Below, in pieces: positions 46,821-55,667 of a DNA stretch of 64,000 nucleotides. Position numbers and translations under genes: made by a program. The stretch's first letter is position 1, and every line of letters begins with the position of its first letter. The notes below the pieces were generated by a model. That model had not been told where the DNA came from, did no database searches, and saw nothing but the letters and a program-made list of their open reading frames with translations. Origin of the DNA: Pardosa pseudoannulata. Lineage: Eukaryota; Arthropoda; Arachnida; Araneae; Lycosidae. The stretch spans positions 163,248,189-163,312,188 of the forward strand of contig CM063510.1 of assembly GCA_032207245.1 (NCBI GenBank), in the 5' to 3' direction.

Positions 46821-47090
46821 GAGAGAAGCCGATTGGCCGTAGGGTAGCGCTTCCCGCTTTCACGGAGGATATTCCAGGTTCGATACCCGGAGTAGGCAAG
46901 TTTGATCCGAAAGACTGCATTTACGGCGGCTACCTCAGGCATTCTTTCCGCTGACGGACGTAGGGTATAGTATAGAACAGAATAGAATATGGTTCAATAT
47001 GGTCGTTTTTAAACTTTCGACTTATATATGGAGCATTTTGTATGTGCAAATTTCAAGCCAAAGTATATTATAAAATAGAATAGAATATAG
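46821..47090 (+). mobile_element. tRNA-derived SINE, long form, plus strand
   Basis: The tRNA-like head carries an A-box (TGGCCGTAGGGTAGCGC, 46,834-46,850) and a B-box (GGTTCGATACC, 46,877-46,887), which resemble the polymerase III consensus better than the HOR copies. The conserved middle ends GGCGGCTACCTCAGG at 46,939. A body homologous to the HOR SINE body follows (TTTCCGCTGACG; AAACTTTCGACTTATATA) and it ends in a (TAGAA)n-like tail near 47,070-47,090. This copy shows that head, body and pentamer tail belong to one SINE. Confidence 0.7.
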
Positions 47091-47101
47091 ATAATATAAT
47101 T

Positions 47102-47225
47102 AAGATATTTTTATGGAATACTGGGAGGGTCCGGATATTTTTAAGAAATACCGGTTAGGTCCGGATATTTTTATGGAATACCGTGTGGGTCGGGATATTT
47201 TTAATTAATACCGGGTGGTACCTTC
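47102..47225 (+). repeat. Second 30-bp tandem repeat family
   Basis: About four copies of a 30-bp repeat with core GGTCCGGATATTTTTATGGAA, distinct from the GTCTAATATCGG family but with the same period. Confidence 0.85.
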
Positions 47226-47978
47226 TATTTTTAAGGAATTCCTTTGTTTCTTTTGCAAGATTGTTGAACCTGACAATTCTTCCGTGCGTGAGTAGTATTA
47301 ATTTCTGTCGTTGGAATTTAAGTGTTCTCGACTTCTTCTCTATATTTACTTTATACTGTACTTTATATACTTTATACATTATATTTACTCTTACTATATT
47401 TATTACTATATTTATTACTAATTAATTTAAATGAAAAATTTATTATAAAAAATTATGGAAAACTTTTTTTTTATATATAAAATATGTTTTAGAAACACAT
47501 TTTCAGCAAACATTTATATTACATTGAGCACAATGGTTTCTACACCTGTTTCTTTTGCATCATTGTTGAACTTGACAATTCTTCCGATCGTCAGTAGCAT
47601 AATGGAACAGATGCATTATAGAAGCCGGTTCCGTCCGCCATGTTTTTTTTGGCGACCAATAGAAAAACGCATGATTTGAAAAGTCGCCAAGCAGAAAAAC
47701 ATGGCGGCGGTGCGTGTTTTCTGAAAGATCAAAAAAAAAAAAAAAATGGCGGCGGTCACGTGGCATATTTGAAACACAACATTAACAAAACTAAACTTTA
47801 AAAGGAAACAACAGATTAACAATTTAAAGTATTATTAAAATAAAATTAGCATAATAATCATAATTTTTTACGTTTTTTAAAAAATAACAGATTAGTAATA
47901 TTTATGATATGTGTCAACAGAGTAAACACAATATATATCATTATAATAAGCAATAATATTATGAAGAATCTAACATGT

Positions 47979-47998
47979 GAGGGGGGGTTCCCCCCCTC
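47979..47998. repeat. G7/C7 palindrome
   Basis: GAGGGGGGG, TT, CCCCCCCTC: a perfect 9-bp inverted repeat with a 2-base loop, in otherwise AT-rich DNA. A further C-run follows at 48,003-48,010. Confidence 0.9.
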
Positions 47999-48013
47999 AA
48001 CCCTCCCCCCTTG

Positions 48014-48560
48014 TGCAAAGAACAAAATAAAAATGTTCCAAACCAATTAACTTAGAATATCCTGATACATTTTAACTATTTCAAAACCGAAATAACTTAC
48101 TCGTTATAACTAAATTAACTAAATCCCAGAAAATGATAAGAACAAAATCTAAATGTTCCAAACCAAAGCATCTTGTTTGGTTTAGAATATTTAGATACTT
48201 TTTAACAATTTCAAAACAGAAATAACGTACACGTCATAACTAAATTAACTAAATCCCAGAAAATAACAACAAAAACAAAATGTTCCAAACCAAAACTTCT
48301 TGTTTGATTTAGAATATTTTGATATTTTTTAACAATTTCAAAACCGAAATAACTTCACTTGTCGTAACTAAATCCCACTAACCAAATACATAAAAAAACT
48401 CAAATTCGGAATTCCATCATCCCCACAAACGTGCCGTTTTGAATGAAATGCAAATCCAACCTCAGGTCTAAGAATTTCCTGATATTTCTTCACAATGCTA
48501 CAAATAGTTAAAACCGAAATAAGAACATCCATAACTAAATACCAAAAATAACTTACCTAC
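48014..48560 (+). repeat. Tandem repeat of about 120-127 bp, 3-4 copies
   Basis: Anchored by AAATGTTCCAAACC at 48,031, 48,151 and 48,278, and by ACCGAAATAACTT and TAACTAAAT downstream of each. A fourth, diverged part runs to about 48,560. It lies inside the TIR element. Confidence 0.8.
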
Positions 48561-49206
48561 CTACGAGACAACCTACTAATCCAAAGTCTGGAACGAAAAG
48601 AATATTTAAAACAGAAAATTTGCATAGATTGCCGGGTAATGACGTCAAAAATCACGTGCACCAATAGCTTCCATATTCCCCTATCAAAGTTAAGGCATAT
48701 ACAGCAACCTAGTCATCGCCCCAAAAATCGCCAAGTTTGCCACACAAAATCGCCAAATTCGGCGAGAAAAAAACCAGGCGGCTATAATGCATCTGTACCG
48801 AATTTCTGTCGTTGCAATGGAAGTGTTCTCGACTTCTTCTCTATATTTACTTTATACCGTACTTTATATACTTTATACTTTATATTTACTTTTACTATAT
48901 TTATTACTGTATTTATTACTAATTATTTTAAATAAAATATTTATTTTAAAAAAATTTATGGAAAACATTTTTTTACATATAAACGTTATTTTTGAAACAC
49001 ATTTTCCTCAAACACTTTTATTTTATTTAGCACGATGGTTTTTACACCTGTTTCTTTTGCATGATTGTTGAACTTGACAATTCTTCAGTGCGTCAATAGC
49101 ATGGATTTCTGTCGTTGGAATGGAAGTTGTCTCGACTTATTCTCTGTTTACTTTATACTGTACTTTATATACTTTATACTATATATTTACTTTTACTGTA
49201 TTTATT

Positions 49207-49736
49207 CTTCTTCTTAAGCACTACAGCCTGTTTCAAGCCAAGGCTGTCCCAAGCAGTTTTTTCCAGTCGTTCCTATTTGCTGCAATACTCCTTCATTTTC
49301 CCTTTTTGACAATAGATAAGTCCCTCTCTACTGAGTCAAGCCACCTAATTGGTGGTCTTCCTCGTTTCCTCTGCCCATGGGATTAGTGAAAGTGAACTGT
49401 TTTACTGGGTTTATGTCATCGAGTCGAAATAGGTGTCCATGAAAGCGCAGTGTATTGATTTTTATGACTTTAACAACATGAGGTTGCTTATATTTTTTAT
49501 ATACTTCAAAATTGAATAAGGATCTCCAAAAATTATTCTCTTGAATTGCACCAAATATTTTTCTTAACATTTTCCGTTCAAAAGTCAGCAATTTATTTTC
49601 ATGCAATTTTGTTTTTGCCCAGCATTCACTTCCATAGAGCAGAATATTTCGAAGTAGAGTTTTATAGATGTTAATTTTCGTTTTTAAACTTATATATCGA
49701 GATTTTAATTGGTGTTTAAGGCCATGATAGCATTTA
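49207..49736 (-). pseudogene. 5'-truncated RTE-like LINE, C-terminal reverse transcriptase part
   Basis: On the minus strand the frame from about 49,727 down to 49,328 reads as the region after the reverse transcriptase core of RTE-type LINEs: ILLYGSECW, then FERKMLRKIFG and RFHGHLFRL. These are family-typical words that I recognise by pattern. A frameshift near 49,370 breaks the frame; the next conserved words (GRPPIRWLDS, then NDWKKLL) continue in another frame. The 3' end is AAGAAGAAGAAT. It is flanked by a perfect 14-bp duplication, TTACTGTATTTATT (49,193-49,206 and 49,737-49,750), so it is a truncated retrotransposed copy, not active. Confidence 0.8.
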
Positions 49737-49900
49737 TTACTGTATTTATTACTATATTTATTTATTTTCATATACATTCTATGAGTCAAATTGGCTCACA
49801 ACAGTGAAAATAGATATAACACATTTGATTATGTGAAATGAAGCGGTCTGCTGGGAAGAGGAAGGAAAGTTCACATATATTTTATTACTTAACTAAAAAC

Positions 49901-50292
49901 TGTCAGACGATATTTCTTTTAATTAGCTCTCTGAAGGCTAATATAATAGCAGTGGTGAATGCATGGTATATGACTTGGGCCTATTAAAGTTCAAAACGTC
50001 TTAAAAATAAAAAATACACTTTATTTCTTCTCATACCTACTACGCACTTACAAACAGCAGCAATTAAAAAGAGAGAGAGAGAGCAAGCACGTGCTTTCGT
50101 GCTTATATCCACAATTGCTTTTTACACATTTGCATAAATGCTGGAAACTTGTGATAAGTCAGATTGCGAACGGGCTTATTCAGCTCGCAGTGTTCGCAAT
50201 CCGATTACACTCTTAATCAACGGTTTATGCACGTGCATTCGGATGGAAAGAATATAACCCTTAAATAAGGTGAGCATACTATTTTGCTGACA
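49901..50292 (-). repeat. 3' LTR of the copia element
   Basis: Begins TGTCAG and ends CTGACA, a 6-bp terminal inverted repeat. It differs from the other LTR at two sites (ACAATTGC against ACATTTGC; GCATTCGG against GCATTAGG). On the minus strand an AATAAA polyadenylation signal lies at 50,020-50,025. A perfect 10-bp inverted repeat occupies 50,162-50,171 and 50,192-50,201. Confidence 0.95.
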
Positions 50293-50297
50293 TTTGT

Positions 50298-50310
50298 CCC
50301 CCTTTCTTTT
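50298..50310 (-). promoter_or_regulatory. Polypurine tract for plus-strand DNA synthesis
   Basis: On the minus strand AAAAGAAAGGGGG lies 5 bases before the 3' LTR, the usual place for the RNase H-resistant primer of LTR elements. Confidence 0.85.
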
Positions 50311-50835
50311 CATCCTCATGCGCGTACACAAAAGTTACAAGAAAAAAAAATCAACCTTTCCTTTGGGAACACAAGTACTTTGCTACCAGCACTCTCTAAT
50401 CAACATTTTATACCAAAGGAATGAAATACTTTGAATAACAGGAGTAAACATTTCATATCAACTTAACTAAAATAACAAATGTACAGCATGTTTTGCACTA
50501 TAGAATAAACTCTCTGCTAATAGCTTACAAACTTTGTACAAACTTTGTACTTTGTAACTTACAAACTTTGTACTACTGCCTTAATATTTATAACAAAGGT
50601 GAAAACATTTACATCAATTTACAGTAGCATAAAAAAACACACATCATTTTTTCAGGTTTACATGTAATGTACATTTAACAACTCAAAAAAAAAAGACTTT
50701 ACTTACAACATTACTTTTATACTGAAGTTATATTTAGAAAAACAAAAACATTTTAGTTCAACTTGAACCATCTCACATGACCTTATTTAAAAAAATAATA
50801 CTTTTGAGTTTCAATTCTTAAAGAAAATGTCCATA
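50311..50835 (-). other. 3' untranslated region of the copia element
   Basis: About 525 AT-rich bases between the end of the RNase H frame and the polypurine tract. No further frame is seen. Confidence 0.8.
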
Positions 50836-52404
50836 TTACATATTAGTGAATGTCTGATCTTTGAATTTTTGTAACTCAAGTTTAGTTAGGGGCTTCGTGA
50901 AAACATCAGCTAAATTAAATTTACTTTGTACATACTTTAAACTAAACATCTTTTTATATACAAGATCTCTTACGAAAAATAATTTCACGTCTATATGCTT
51001 TGTTCTGTGGTTTTCGATAGGAGATTTTACAAAGTCAATACTAGCTTGATTATCAACCATTAATACATTATCTGCTATATCTTGGGTGATCAGCTTTGAT
51101 TCTTTACATTCACTTAGAATTCTACTAATCCAGACTAATTCCTTAGCTGCCTCGGTTAAAGCCACAAATTCTGCCTCCATTGTGGAGAGTGCAATCCCTT
51201 TTTGTTTAAAACTCCTCCATTCGATAGGGACTTTACCTAAAAAAATTATCTGCCCTCCCATGGAAGTACGATCATCTTTATTGTTCGCGTAGTCAGCGTC
51301 TGAATAGGCTATCAATTTTAATTCTTTAGGATTTGAAATATTTAATTTAAGGGATTGTGTATGCTTTACATAACCTAGCAATTTTAGCAATCCTTGCCAA
51401 TGAACCATGCCTGGTTCTTGCTGGAATTGAGAAAATATATTTGTAGCATAGGCTATGTCCGGCCTAGTTCTGCTTGCTAAAAATGCAAGACAACCTATAA
51501 GATTTCTATATGGAATTTTTTCCATCTCTGCCTTTTCAACTTGCGTTTTTGGGCATTGTTTCTTACTATACACAGTTCCTTTTGTTACGGGAAGCGATGT
51601 TATTGGGTAATGGAATTCATCATATATTTTGCACATCCTTTCAATGTAATCATATTGATCTATAAAGATTCCTCCATCATTTTCTACAAACTTTACCCCT
51701 AACAATCGTATCGTTTTCCCTAGAACCTTCAAATCAAAATACCTTTTTAGTAATTTAAAAGCTTTATTTGCATCTGCTTCGCTTCTACCAAAAATCACAA
51801 TGTCATCTACGTACAGTAAAAGTACAACGTTTCTACCAAATTTGTACGCGCAATTACACCACGAAAACTTTTCAAAACCTAATTCTTTTAATTTACAATT
51901 AATTTCAAAGAACCACTCCCTTCCAGATTGATGTAGACCATATATTGCCTTATTCAGCTTACATACATATTTTTCATCTGTTTCGAAACCGGGAGGCTGT
52001 CTCATTAGGATGTACTCTTTTAATGGAGCGTACAAATATGCACACTGGACATCGCATTGCAGATTAAACCATTTGTTATGACCAACTAACAGTGTAAAGA
52101 AAAATCTAATGATACTAAAATTAATGACAGGACTGAATACCTCGTCATAGGTTTCTCCCCTTTTTTGACGATTACCTTGTGCTACCAGTCTCGCCTTGTA
52201 TCTTTCTATTTTCCCTTGCGCGTTCCTTTTTATGTTAAAGACCCATCTGGAACCTAGAATTTTAGCATTATCGGGTTTAGGTATTAAATCCCATACTTTT
52301 CTTTGCTTCATCATTTCTAGTTCCTTCTGCATTGCTTTTATCCATTCCTTTCTTTGTGGTGTTTTCACGGCATGTAGATAACAAGATGGAATTTTCCCCT
52401 CTAG
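50836..52404 (-). CDS. Copia reverse transcriptase and RNase H (downstream of in-frame UGA)
   Basis: Copies the element RNA into DNA and degrades the RNA strand in the cytoplasmic particle. The frame is the direct continuation of the gag-integrase frame after the UGA at 52,405-52,407. Numbering from the GTG at 52,368 (510 residues): the conserved start of copia RT (PQRKEWIKAM, 4-13), catalytic D106 in LQCDVQCAYLYA, YVDD with D188 and D189, and PPGF at 125-128. RNase H follows: D357 in AYSDADY, E398 in LSTMEAE, D439 in VDN, then HIDVKLFFVRD near 458-468. All expected acidic residues are present. There is no upstream start codon suited to separate initiation, so expression needs passage through the UGA, or the element is dead. 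Homology is certain; activity is not. Confidence 0.93.
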   Translation of the reverse strand, partial: LEGKIPSCYLHAVKTPQRKEWIKAMQKELEMMKQRKVWDLIPKPDNAKILGSRWVFNIKRNAQGKIERYKARLVAQGNRQKRGETYDEVFSPVINFSIIRFFFTLLVGHNKWFNLQCDVQCAYLYAPLKEYILMRQPPGFETDEKYVCKLNKAIYGLHQSGREWFFEINCKLKELGFEKFSWCNCAYKFGRNVVLLLYVDDIVIFGRSEADANKAFKLLKRYFDLKVLGKTIRLLGVKFVENDGGIFIDQYDYIERMCKIYDEFHYPITSLPVTKGTVYSKKQCPKTQVEKAEMEKIPYRNLIGCLAFLASRTRPDIAYATNIFSQFQQEPGMVHWQGLLKLLGYVKHTQSLKLNISNPKELKLIAYSDADYANNKDDRTSMGGQIIFLGKVPIEWRSFKQKGIALSTMEAEFVALTEAAKELVWISRILSECKESKLITQDIADNVLMVDNQASIDFVKSPIENHRTKHIDVKLFFVRDLVYKKMFSLKYVQSKFNLADVFTKPLTKLELQKFKDQTFTNM

Positions 52405-52407
52405 TCA
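52405..52407 (-). promoter_or_regulatory. In-frame UGA, context UGA CUA G, between integrase and reverse transcriptase
   Basis: On the minus strand the codons read GAA TGA CTA GAG (52,399-52,410). Frame is conserved on both sides. UGA CUA G is the consensus of a well-documented stop-codon readthrough signal in animal mRNAs and some viruses. Whether it acts here is inference; a simple nonsense mutation is the alternative. Confidence 0.6.
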
Positions 52408-55077
52408 TTCAGAATCATGATCTGTAAAGGGGTTGAAGTCTCGACATGAAATACTGGCTTCTGGTGTTTGGTCCCCACTTACGACGCCACTAAATTTATT
52501 CTGTCGTGAAAAATCAAATAGTTCACTCTGAAACTTTATATTATTTTTCTTGCAATACTGTTTTATTTCCCCCAGCGATCTCAATCTGTTTTTCATGTTT
52601 TCCACTGTATAGTAAATATCATTTGCACCCTTTTCGCGGGGTACCTTCCTTATCCACTTTACTACTCTTTCTTCCCCTTCAGGTTTCGGTGCTTCGTCGT
52701 AGTATCCGTCAGGTTCCAATACTACCCCCTCTGGGTCTGAATCGAGTTCGGGTGATGTGTCTGGACAGTCTTGATATTCATCTTCAGAATCTGTTTCGGT
52801 AGTACTACTTCGAGTAATTTTGAAGGTTTGGAGGTCCAGGTCACTTTCCTTAAATATTTCAGGCTGAGGTTTTTCTTTTTCGGGAAATTTGTTTTCAAAC
52901 CTAACATTTATTGTTTCTATTATTTTTCGCGTTTCTGGGTTCCAAATGCGATATCCTTTCGTTCGAAGTGCGTAACCCACTAAAATTCCTGGTTTTGCTC
53001 TCGGGTCAAATTTCTTCCTTAAGTTTTTGGGGATACCTATGTAGGCTTGGATACCGAAAGGTTTCATATGATTTAGAGATGGTTGTTTCCCCCCATATAG
53101 TTCGAAAGGGGTCTTATTTTGCTTATGACATACTCGGTTCCAGCTATAGACAAAGTGTAGTAATGCTTCAGACCAAAATCCTGCGTTTAACCCACTATCA
53201 CGTAACAACACTTTAACGCCATCCATAGCGGTATAATTAAATCTTTCCGCGATTCCATTCTGTTTTGGGGTATATACATTTGTTAGTTCATGTTTAATCC
53301 CGAGATTATCGCAATACTGCTTGAATTCGTTATTTACGTATTCTAGACCATTATCCGAACGAACATTTTTTATTTTACTATCTAAGAATCTTTCTGCACG
53401 TTTTTGAAATTTAACAAAAGTCTCTAATACTTCTGATTTAGATTTTAAAGGAAAACAGAATACTTTTCGTGAGAAATCATCAATTATAGTCATAAAATAT
53501 CTATGCCCATGGATAGATGTAGTCGGCAACGGACCACACAAATCAGTGTGTACCAATTCAAGCGGTTTTCGGGTAAAAGTTCTGTTAATGGGTTTAAAGC
53601 TAACACGCTTAAATTTGGTTTCCTTACAGGCCCTACAATCACGAACTGAGCCTTTAAGCTCGGGTAAACCGTGTACACATTTAATTTTACTTGTTCTTAC
53701 TATTGCATCCACGTTTATGTGGGCAAGTCTTGCGTGCCATTCGGCTAAACTTTCATTGGCAAACTTTATGCTTTTTACTCGTTTCCCCTTTTTAGTTTTG
53801 ATACATGATTTAAGATTAGGTTTTACATTTAAATTACACATTTCATTCACATTATGTACATTATTACTTTGAGGATCATTATAGTCATCACATTTCTCAG
53901 GAAATAAATAATAAAGTCCATTATGCAATTTGGCAGAACATAACAACTTCCCATTTTTCCTAAAAATGTCTATTTTTCCAGTACTACCTACAAATTTAGC
54001 ACCCTTTTGGTCAATACAAGGTCCTGAGATTAAATTCCTACGTAACTTAGGTGTATACATTACATTTCTGAGTGATAATTCAACATGACCAAAAATTAAT
54101 TTTACAGTACCTTTTCCTTTGATGGCTGTGGTCTGACCATCCACTGCTCCAGTCAAAACCTGGTTGTTAAGGGTAACGAAATCGCCCAGGAACACCTCCC
54201 TTGAATTGCAAAAATGAGAAGTTGCCGCTGTATCAAAAATCCAAGGTTGTTGTTTCATCTCAGTTGTCAATACCTCCATTAAAAAATTCTCCCCACTTCG
54301 TGACCTTGAAGCAGAATTACCTCGCTCTTTCTCTGGCCTTTCTGTCCTGGGTTGTCTCCCCTTTTCCTTCCTTCGCAACGGACAGTCTCTTTGGAAATGT
54401 CCTTTTCTCTTGCAATGGAAACACACGAGATTGCTCTTGTATCCTTGCTTTCCTGTGGTTGCCGCGTATGTAGTAGTTGGCCGGTCAGCTTGCCTTTGTT
54501 GGAGTCTTCCCTCCTCTCGAATCAACTCATCCAATACGTTTCCAAATTTAAAGTTCTTTTCCTCCCAGCGGTAGATGTTTTGTACCACATTCTCCATTTC
54601 ATCAGGTAGAAAACGCAAAATTTGAAAACATTTATCTTGTTCGTCTATGGAGTGTCCGCATTCTTGAAGTTGTTCTGCAATTCTTTCAAGTTTGCTTTCA
54701 TAGATGGCTATTTTTTCATGTGGTTCTGGACGAAGATTATAAAATTCATTTTTGAGTGCCATTGTCCTGGCTCTCGAATCGGGCTGAAAGTAATCTTTTA
54801 ATTTCTTCCATGCTAGCACTGGGTCTTCTACATTTTCTATTATCGGGCGTAGACCGTTGCTAACGTTCATAAAAGTCGTAGCGAACGTCTTATTTTTTCT
54901 TATTTTAAAGTCATTTACCAACTTTAAATCTTTTACGTCCGGTTCAACCTCCTTTTCCGTAACAATCTCCCACAAGTTCCGTTCAAGACGTATCACTTTA
55001 ATTTCTTTACTCCACTGCGGGAAATTCGAATCTTCTAAAGGTCGTATCCTAAAGTTGGCCTCCCCGGCGTCATTCAT
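52405..55077 (-). CDS. Copia Gag-protease-integrase polyprotein (890 residues)
   Basis: Encodes the capsid precursor, the protease that matures it, and the integrase that inserts the DNA copy. Gag spans about 1-265, with a CCHC zinc knuckle (C219, C222, H227, C232) that binds RNA. Protease active site is D282 in WIFDTAATSH (a DTA form in place of DSG/DTG). The integrase zinc finger is H448, H453, C481, C484, and the core is D512 (HTDLCG), D575 (RSDNG) and E611 (NGIAERFN), giving D-D-35-E. The ATG at 55,075-55,077 is the first in the leader and lies 147 bases inside the 5' LTR. Adding the frame beyond the UGA gives about 1,413 codons, close to the size of Drosophila copia polyprotein. No frameshift is seen. 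Confidence 0.95.
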   Translation of the reverse strand: MNDAGEANFRIRPLEDSNFPQWSKEIKVIRLERNLWEIVTEKEVEPDVKDLKLVNDFKIRKNKTFATTFMNVSNGLRPIIENVEDPVLAWKKLKDYFQPDSRARTMALKNEFYNLRPEPHEKIAIYESKLERIAEQLQECGHSIDEQDKCFQILRFLPDEMENVVQNIYRWEEKNFKFGNVLDELIREEGRLQQRQADRPTTTYAATTGKQGYKSNLVCFHCKRKGHFQRDCPLRRKEKGRQPRTERPEKERGNSASRSRSGENFLMEVLTTEMKQQPWIFDTAATSHFCNSREVFLGDFVTLNNQVLTGAVDGQTTAIKGKGTVKLIFGHVELSLRNVMYTPKLRRNLISGPCIDQKGAKFVGSTGKIDIFRKNGKLLCSAKLHNGLYYLFPEKCDDYNDPQSNNVHNVNEMCNLNVKPNLKSCIKTKKGKRVKSIKFANESLAEWHARLAHINVDAIVRTSKIKCVHGLPELKGSVRDCRACKETKFKRVSFKPINRTFTRKPLELVHTDLCGPLPTTSIHGHRYFMTIIDDFSRKVFCFPLKSKSEVLETFVKFQKRAERFLDSKIKNVRSDNGLEYVNNEFKQYCDNLGIKHELTNVYTPKQNGIAERFNYTAMDGVKVLLRDSGLNAGFWSEALLHFVYSWNRVCHKQNKTPFELYGGKQPSLNHMKPFGIQAYIGIPKNLRKKFDPRAKPGILVGYALRTKGYRIWNPETRKIIETINVRFENKFPEKEKPQPEIFKESDLDLQTFKITRSSTTETDSEDEYQDCPDTSPELDSDPEGVVLEPDGYYDEAPKPEGEERVVKWIRKVPREKGANDIYYTVENMKNRLRSLGEIKQYCKKNNIKFQSELFDFSRQNKFSGVVSGDQTPEASISCRDFNPFTDHDSE

Positions 55078-55205
55078 GCTTAGAATCCGGTATACTTAAA
55101 TTTTCTTCTCGGGAAAACTTCTAGTAAAAAGTTAGACTTTCAGTTAAATAAGCTTCGTCGACCTCTATACTCCAGCGTTCAGTCACATACTGCAATTCAT
55201 TGAGC

Positions 55206-55219
55206 CTGGGCCCATAACC
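55206..55219 (-). promoter_or_regulatory. Primer-binding site, initiator-Met tRNA half-molecule type
   Basis: On the minus strand, GGTTATGGGCCCAG lies 5 bases after the 5' LTR. It complements CUGGGCCCAUAACC, the anticodon stem-loop of eukaryotic initiator tRNA, the priming mode known for Drosophila copia. Confidence 0.9.
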
Positions 55220-55224
55220 TTATT

Positions 55225-55616
55225 TGTCAGACGATATTTCTTTTAATTAGCTCTCTGAAGGCTAATATAATAGCAGTGGTGAATGCATGGTATATGACTT
55301 GGGCCTATTAAAGTTCAAAACGTCTTAAAAATAAAAAATACACTTTATTTCTTCTCATACCTACTACGCACTTACAAACAGCAGCAATTAAAAAGAGAGA
55401 GAGAGAGCAAGCACGTGCTTTCGTGCTTATATCCACATTTGCTTTTTACACATTTGCATAAATGCTGGAAACTTGTGATAAGTCAGATTGCGAACGGGCT
55501 TATTCAGCTCGCAGTGTTCGCAATCCGATTACACTCTTAATCAACGGTTTATGCACGTGCATTAGGATGGAAAGAATATAACCCTTAAATAAGGTGAGCA
55601 TACTATTTTGCTGACA
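55225..55616 (-). repeat. 5' LTR of the copia element
   Basis: 392 bp, same length as its partner. On the minus strand a TATA-like GATATAAG lies at 55,426-55,433, next to the palindrome AAGCACGTGCTT (an E-box-type CACGTG core) and a CT microsatellite. The 10-bp perfect inverted repeat GATTGCGAAC / GTTCGCAATC is at 55,486-55,495 and 55,516-55,525. An AATAAA lies at 55,344-55,349. Confidence 0.95.
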
Positions 55617-55667
55617 AAAACAAACGTATGTTTTTGAAAAGTGATATTAAAGTTTTATATATATAGT

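Larger units (their letters stand above)
47604..48799. mobile_element. 1.2-kb TIR element inside the 305-bp repeat
   Basis: The ends are GGAACAGATGCATTATAG (47,604-47,621) and the complement of GGTACAGATGCATTATAG (48,782-48,799), 17 of 18 matching. Subterminal TCGCCAA motifs occur in both orientations near both ends. The uninterrupted repeat copies supply the empty site, proving insertion. The flanks (AAT before, GAAT after) leave the target duplication unclear, so no superfamily is assigned. No transposase frame remains; the interior holds a tandem repeat and a G/C palindrome. Confidence 0.7.
47243..49206 (+). repeat. 305-bp tandem repeat, 2.5 copies, interrupted by insertions
   Basis: Copy A 47,243-47,545 (303 bp). 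Copy B 47,546-49,047, which is 306 bp after removing the 1,196-bp insertion at 47,604-48,799. Copy C starts at 49,048 and is cut at 49,206 by an RTE insertion. Anchors are TGTTTCTTTTGCA, GTTGAAC, TTTCTGTCGTTG and the ACTTTATAC-rich stretch. No protein frame is shared by the copies. Confidence 0.85.
49896..55621 (-). mobile_element. Complete Ty1/copia LTR retrotransposon with target duplications
   Basis: An element of 5,716 bp between 5-bp direct repeats AAAAC (49,896-49,900 and 55,617-55,621). It has two 392-bp LTRs, a primer-binding site, a gag-protease-integrase-reverse transcriptase-RNase H frame in copia order and a polypurine tract, all on the minus strand. The LTRs differ at 2 of 392 positions, so insertion is recent. 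The only visible defect is one in-frame UGA within the polyprotein. There is no envelope-like frame and no chromodomain. Confidence 0.95.

Noticed and set aside
47155..49386. Several short frames over the 305-bp repeat and TIR element
   Set aside because: They are not shared in frame between repeat copies and cross element boundaries.
49328..49789. Reading the LINE frame as an intact 153-residue gene
   Set aside because: Its proposed start lies in the repeat flank outside the 14-bp target duplication, and the conserved C-terminal words continue in another frame.
52506..54609. Plus-strand frames opposite the copia polyprotein
   Set aside because: They are shadows of the minus-strand gag-pol frame, without motifs.
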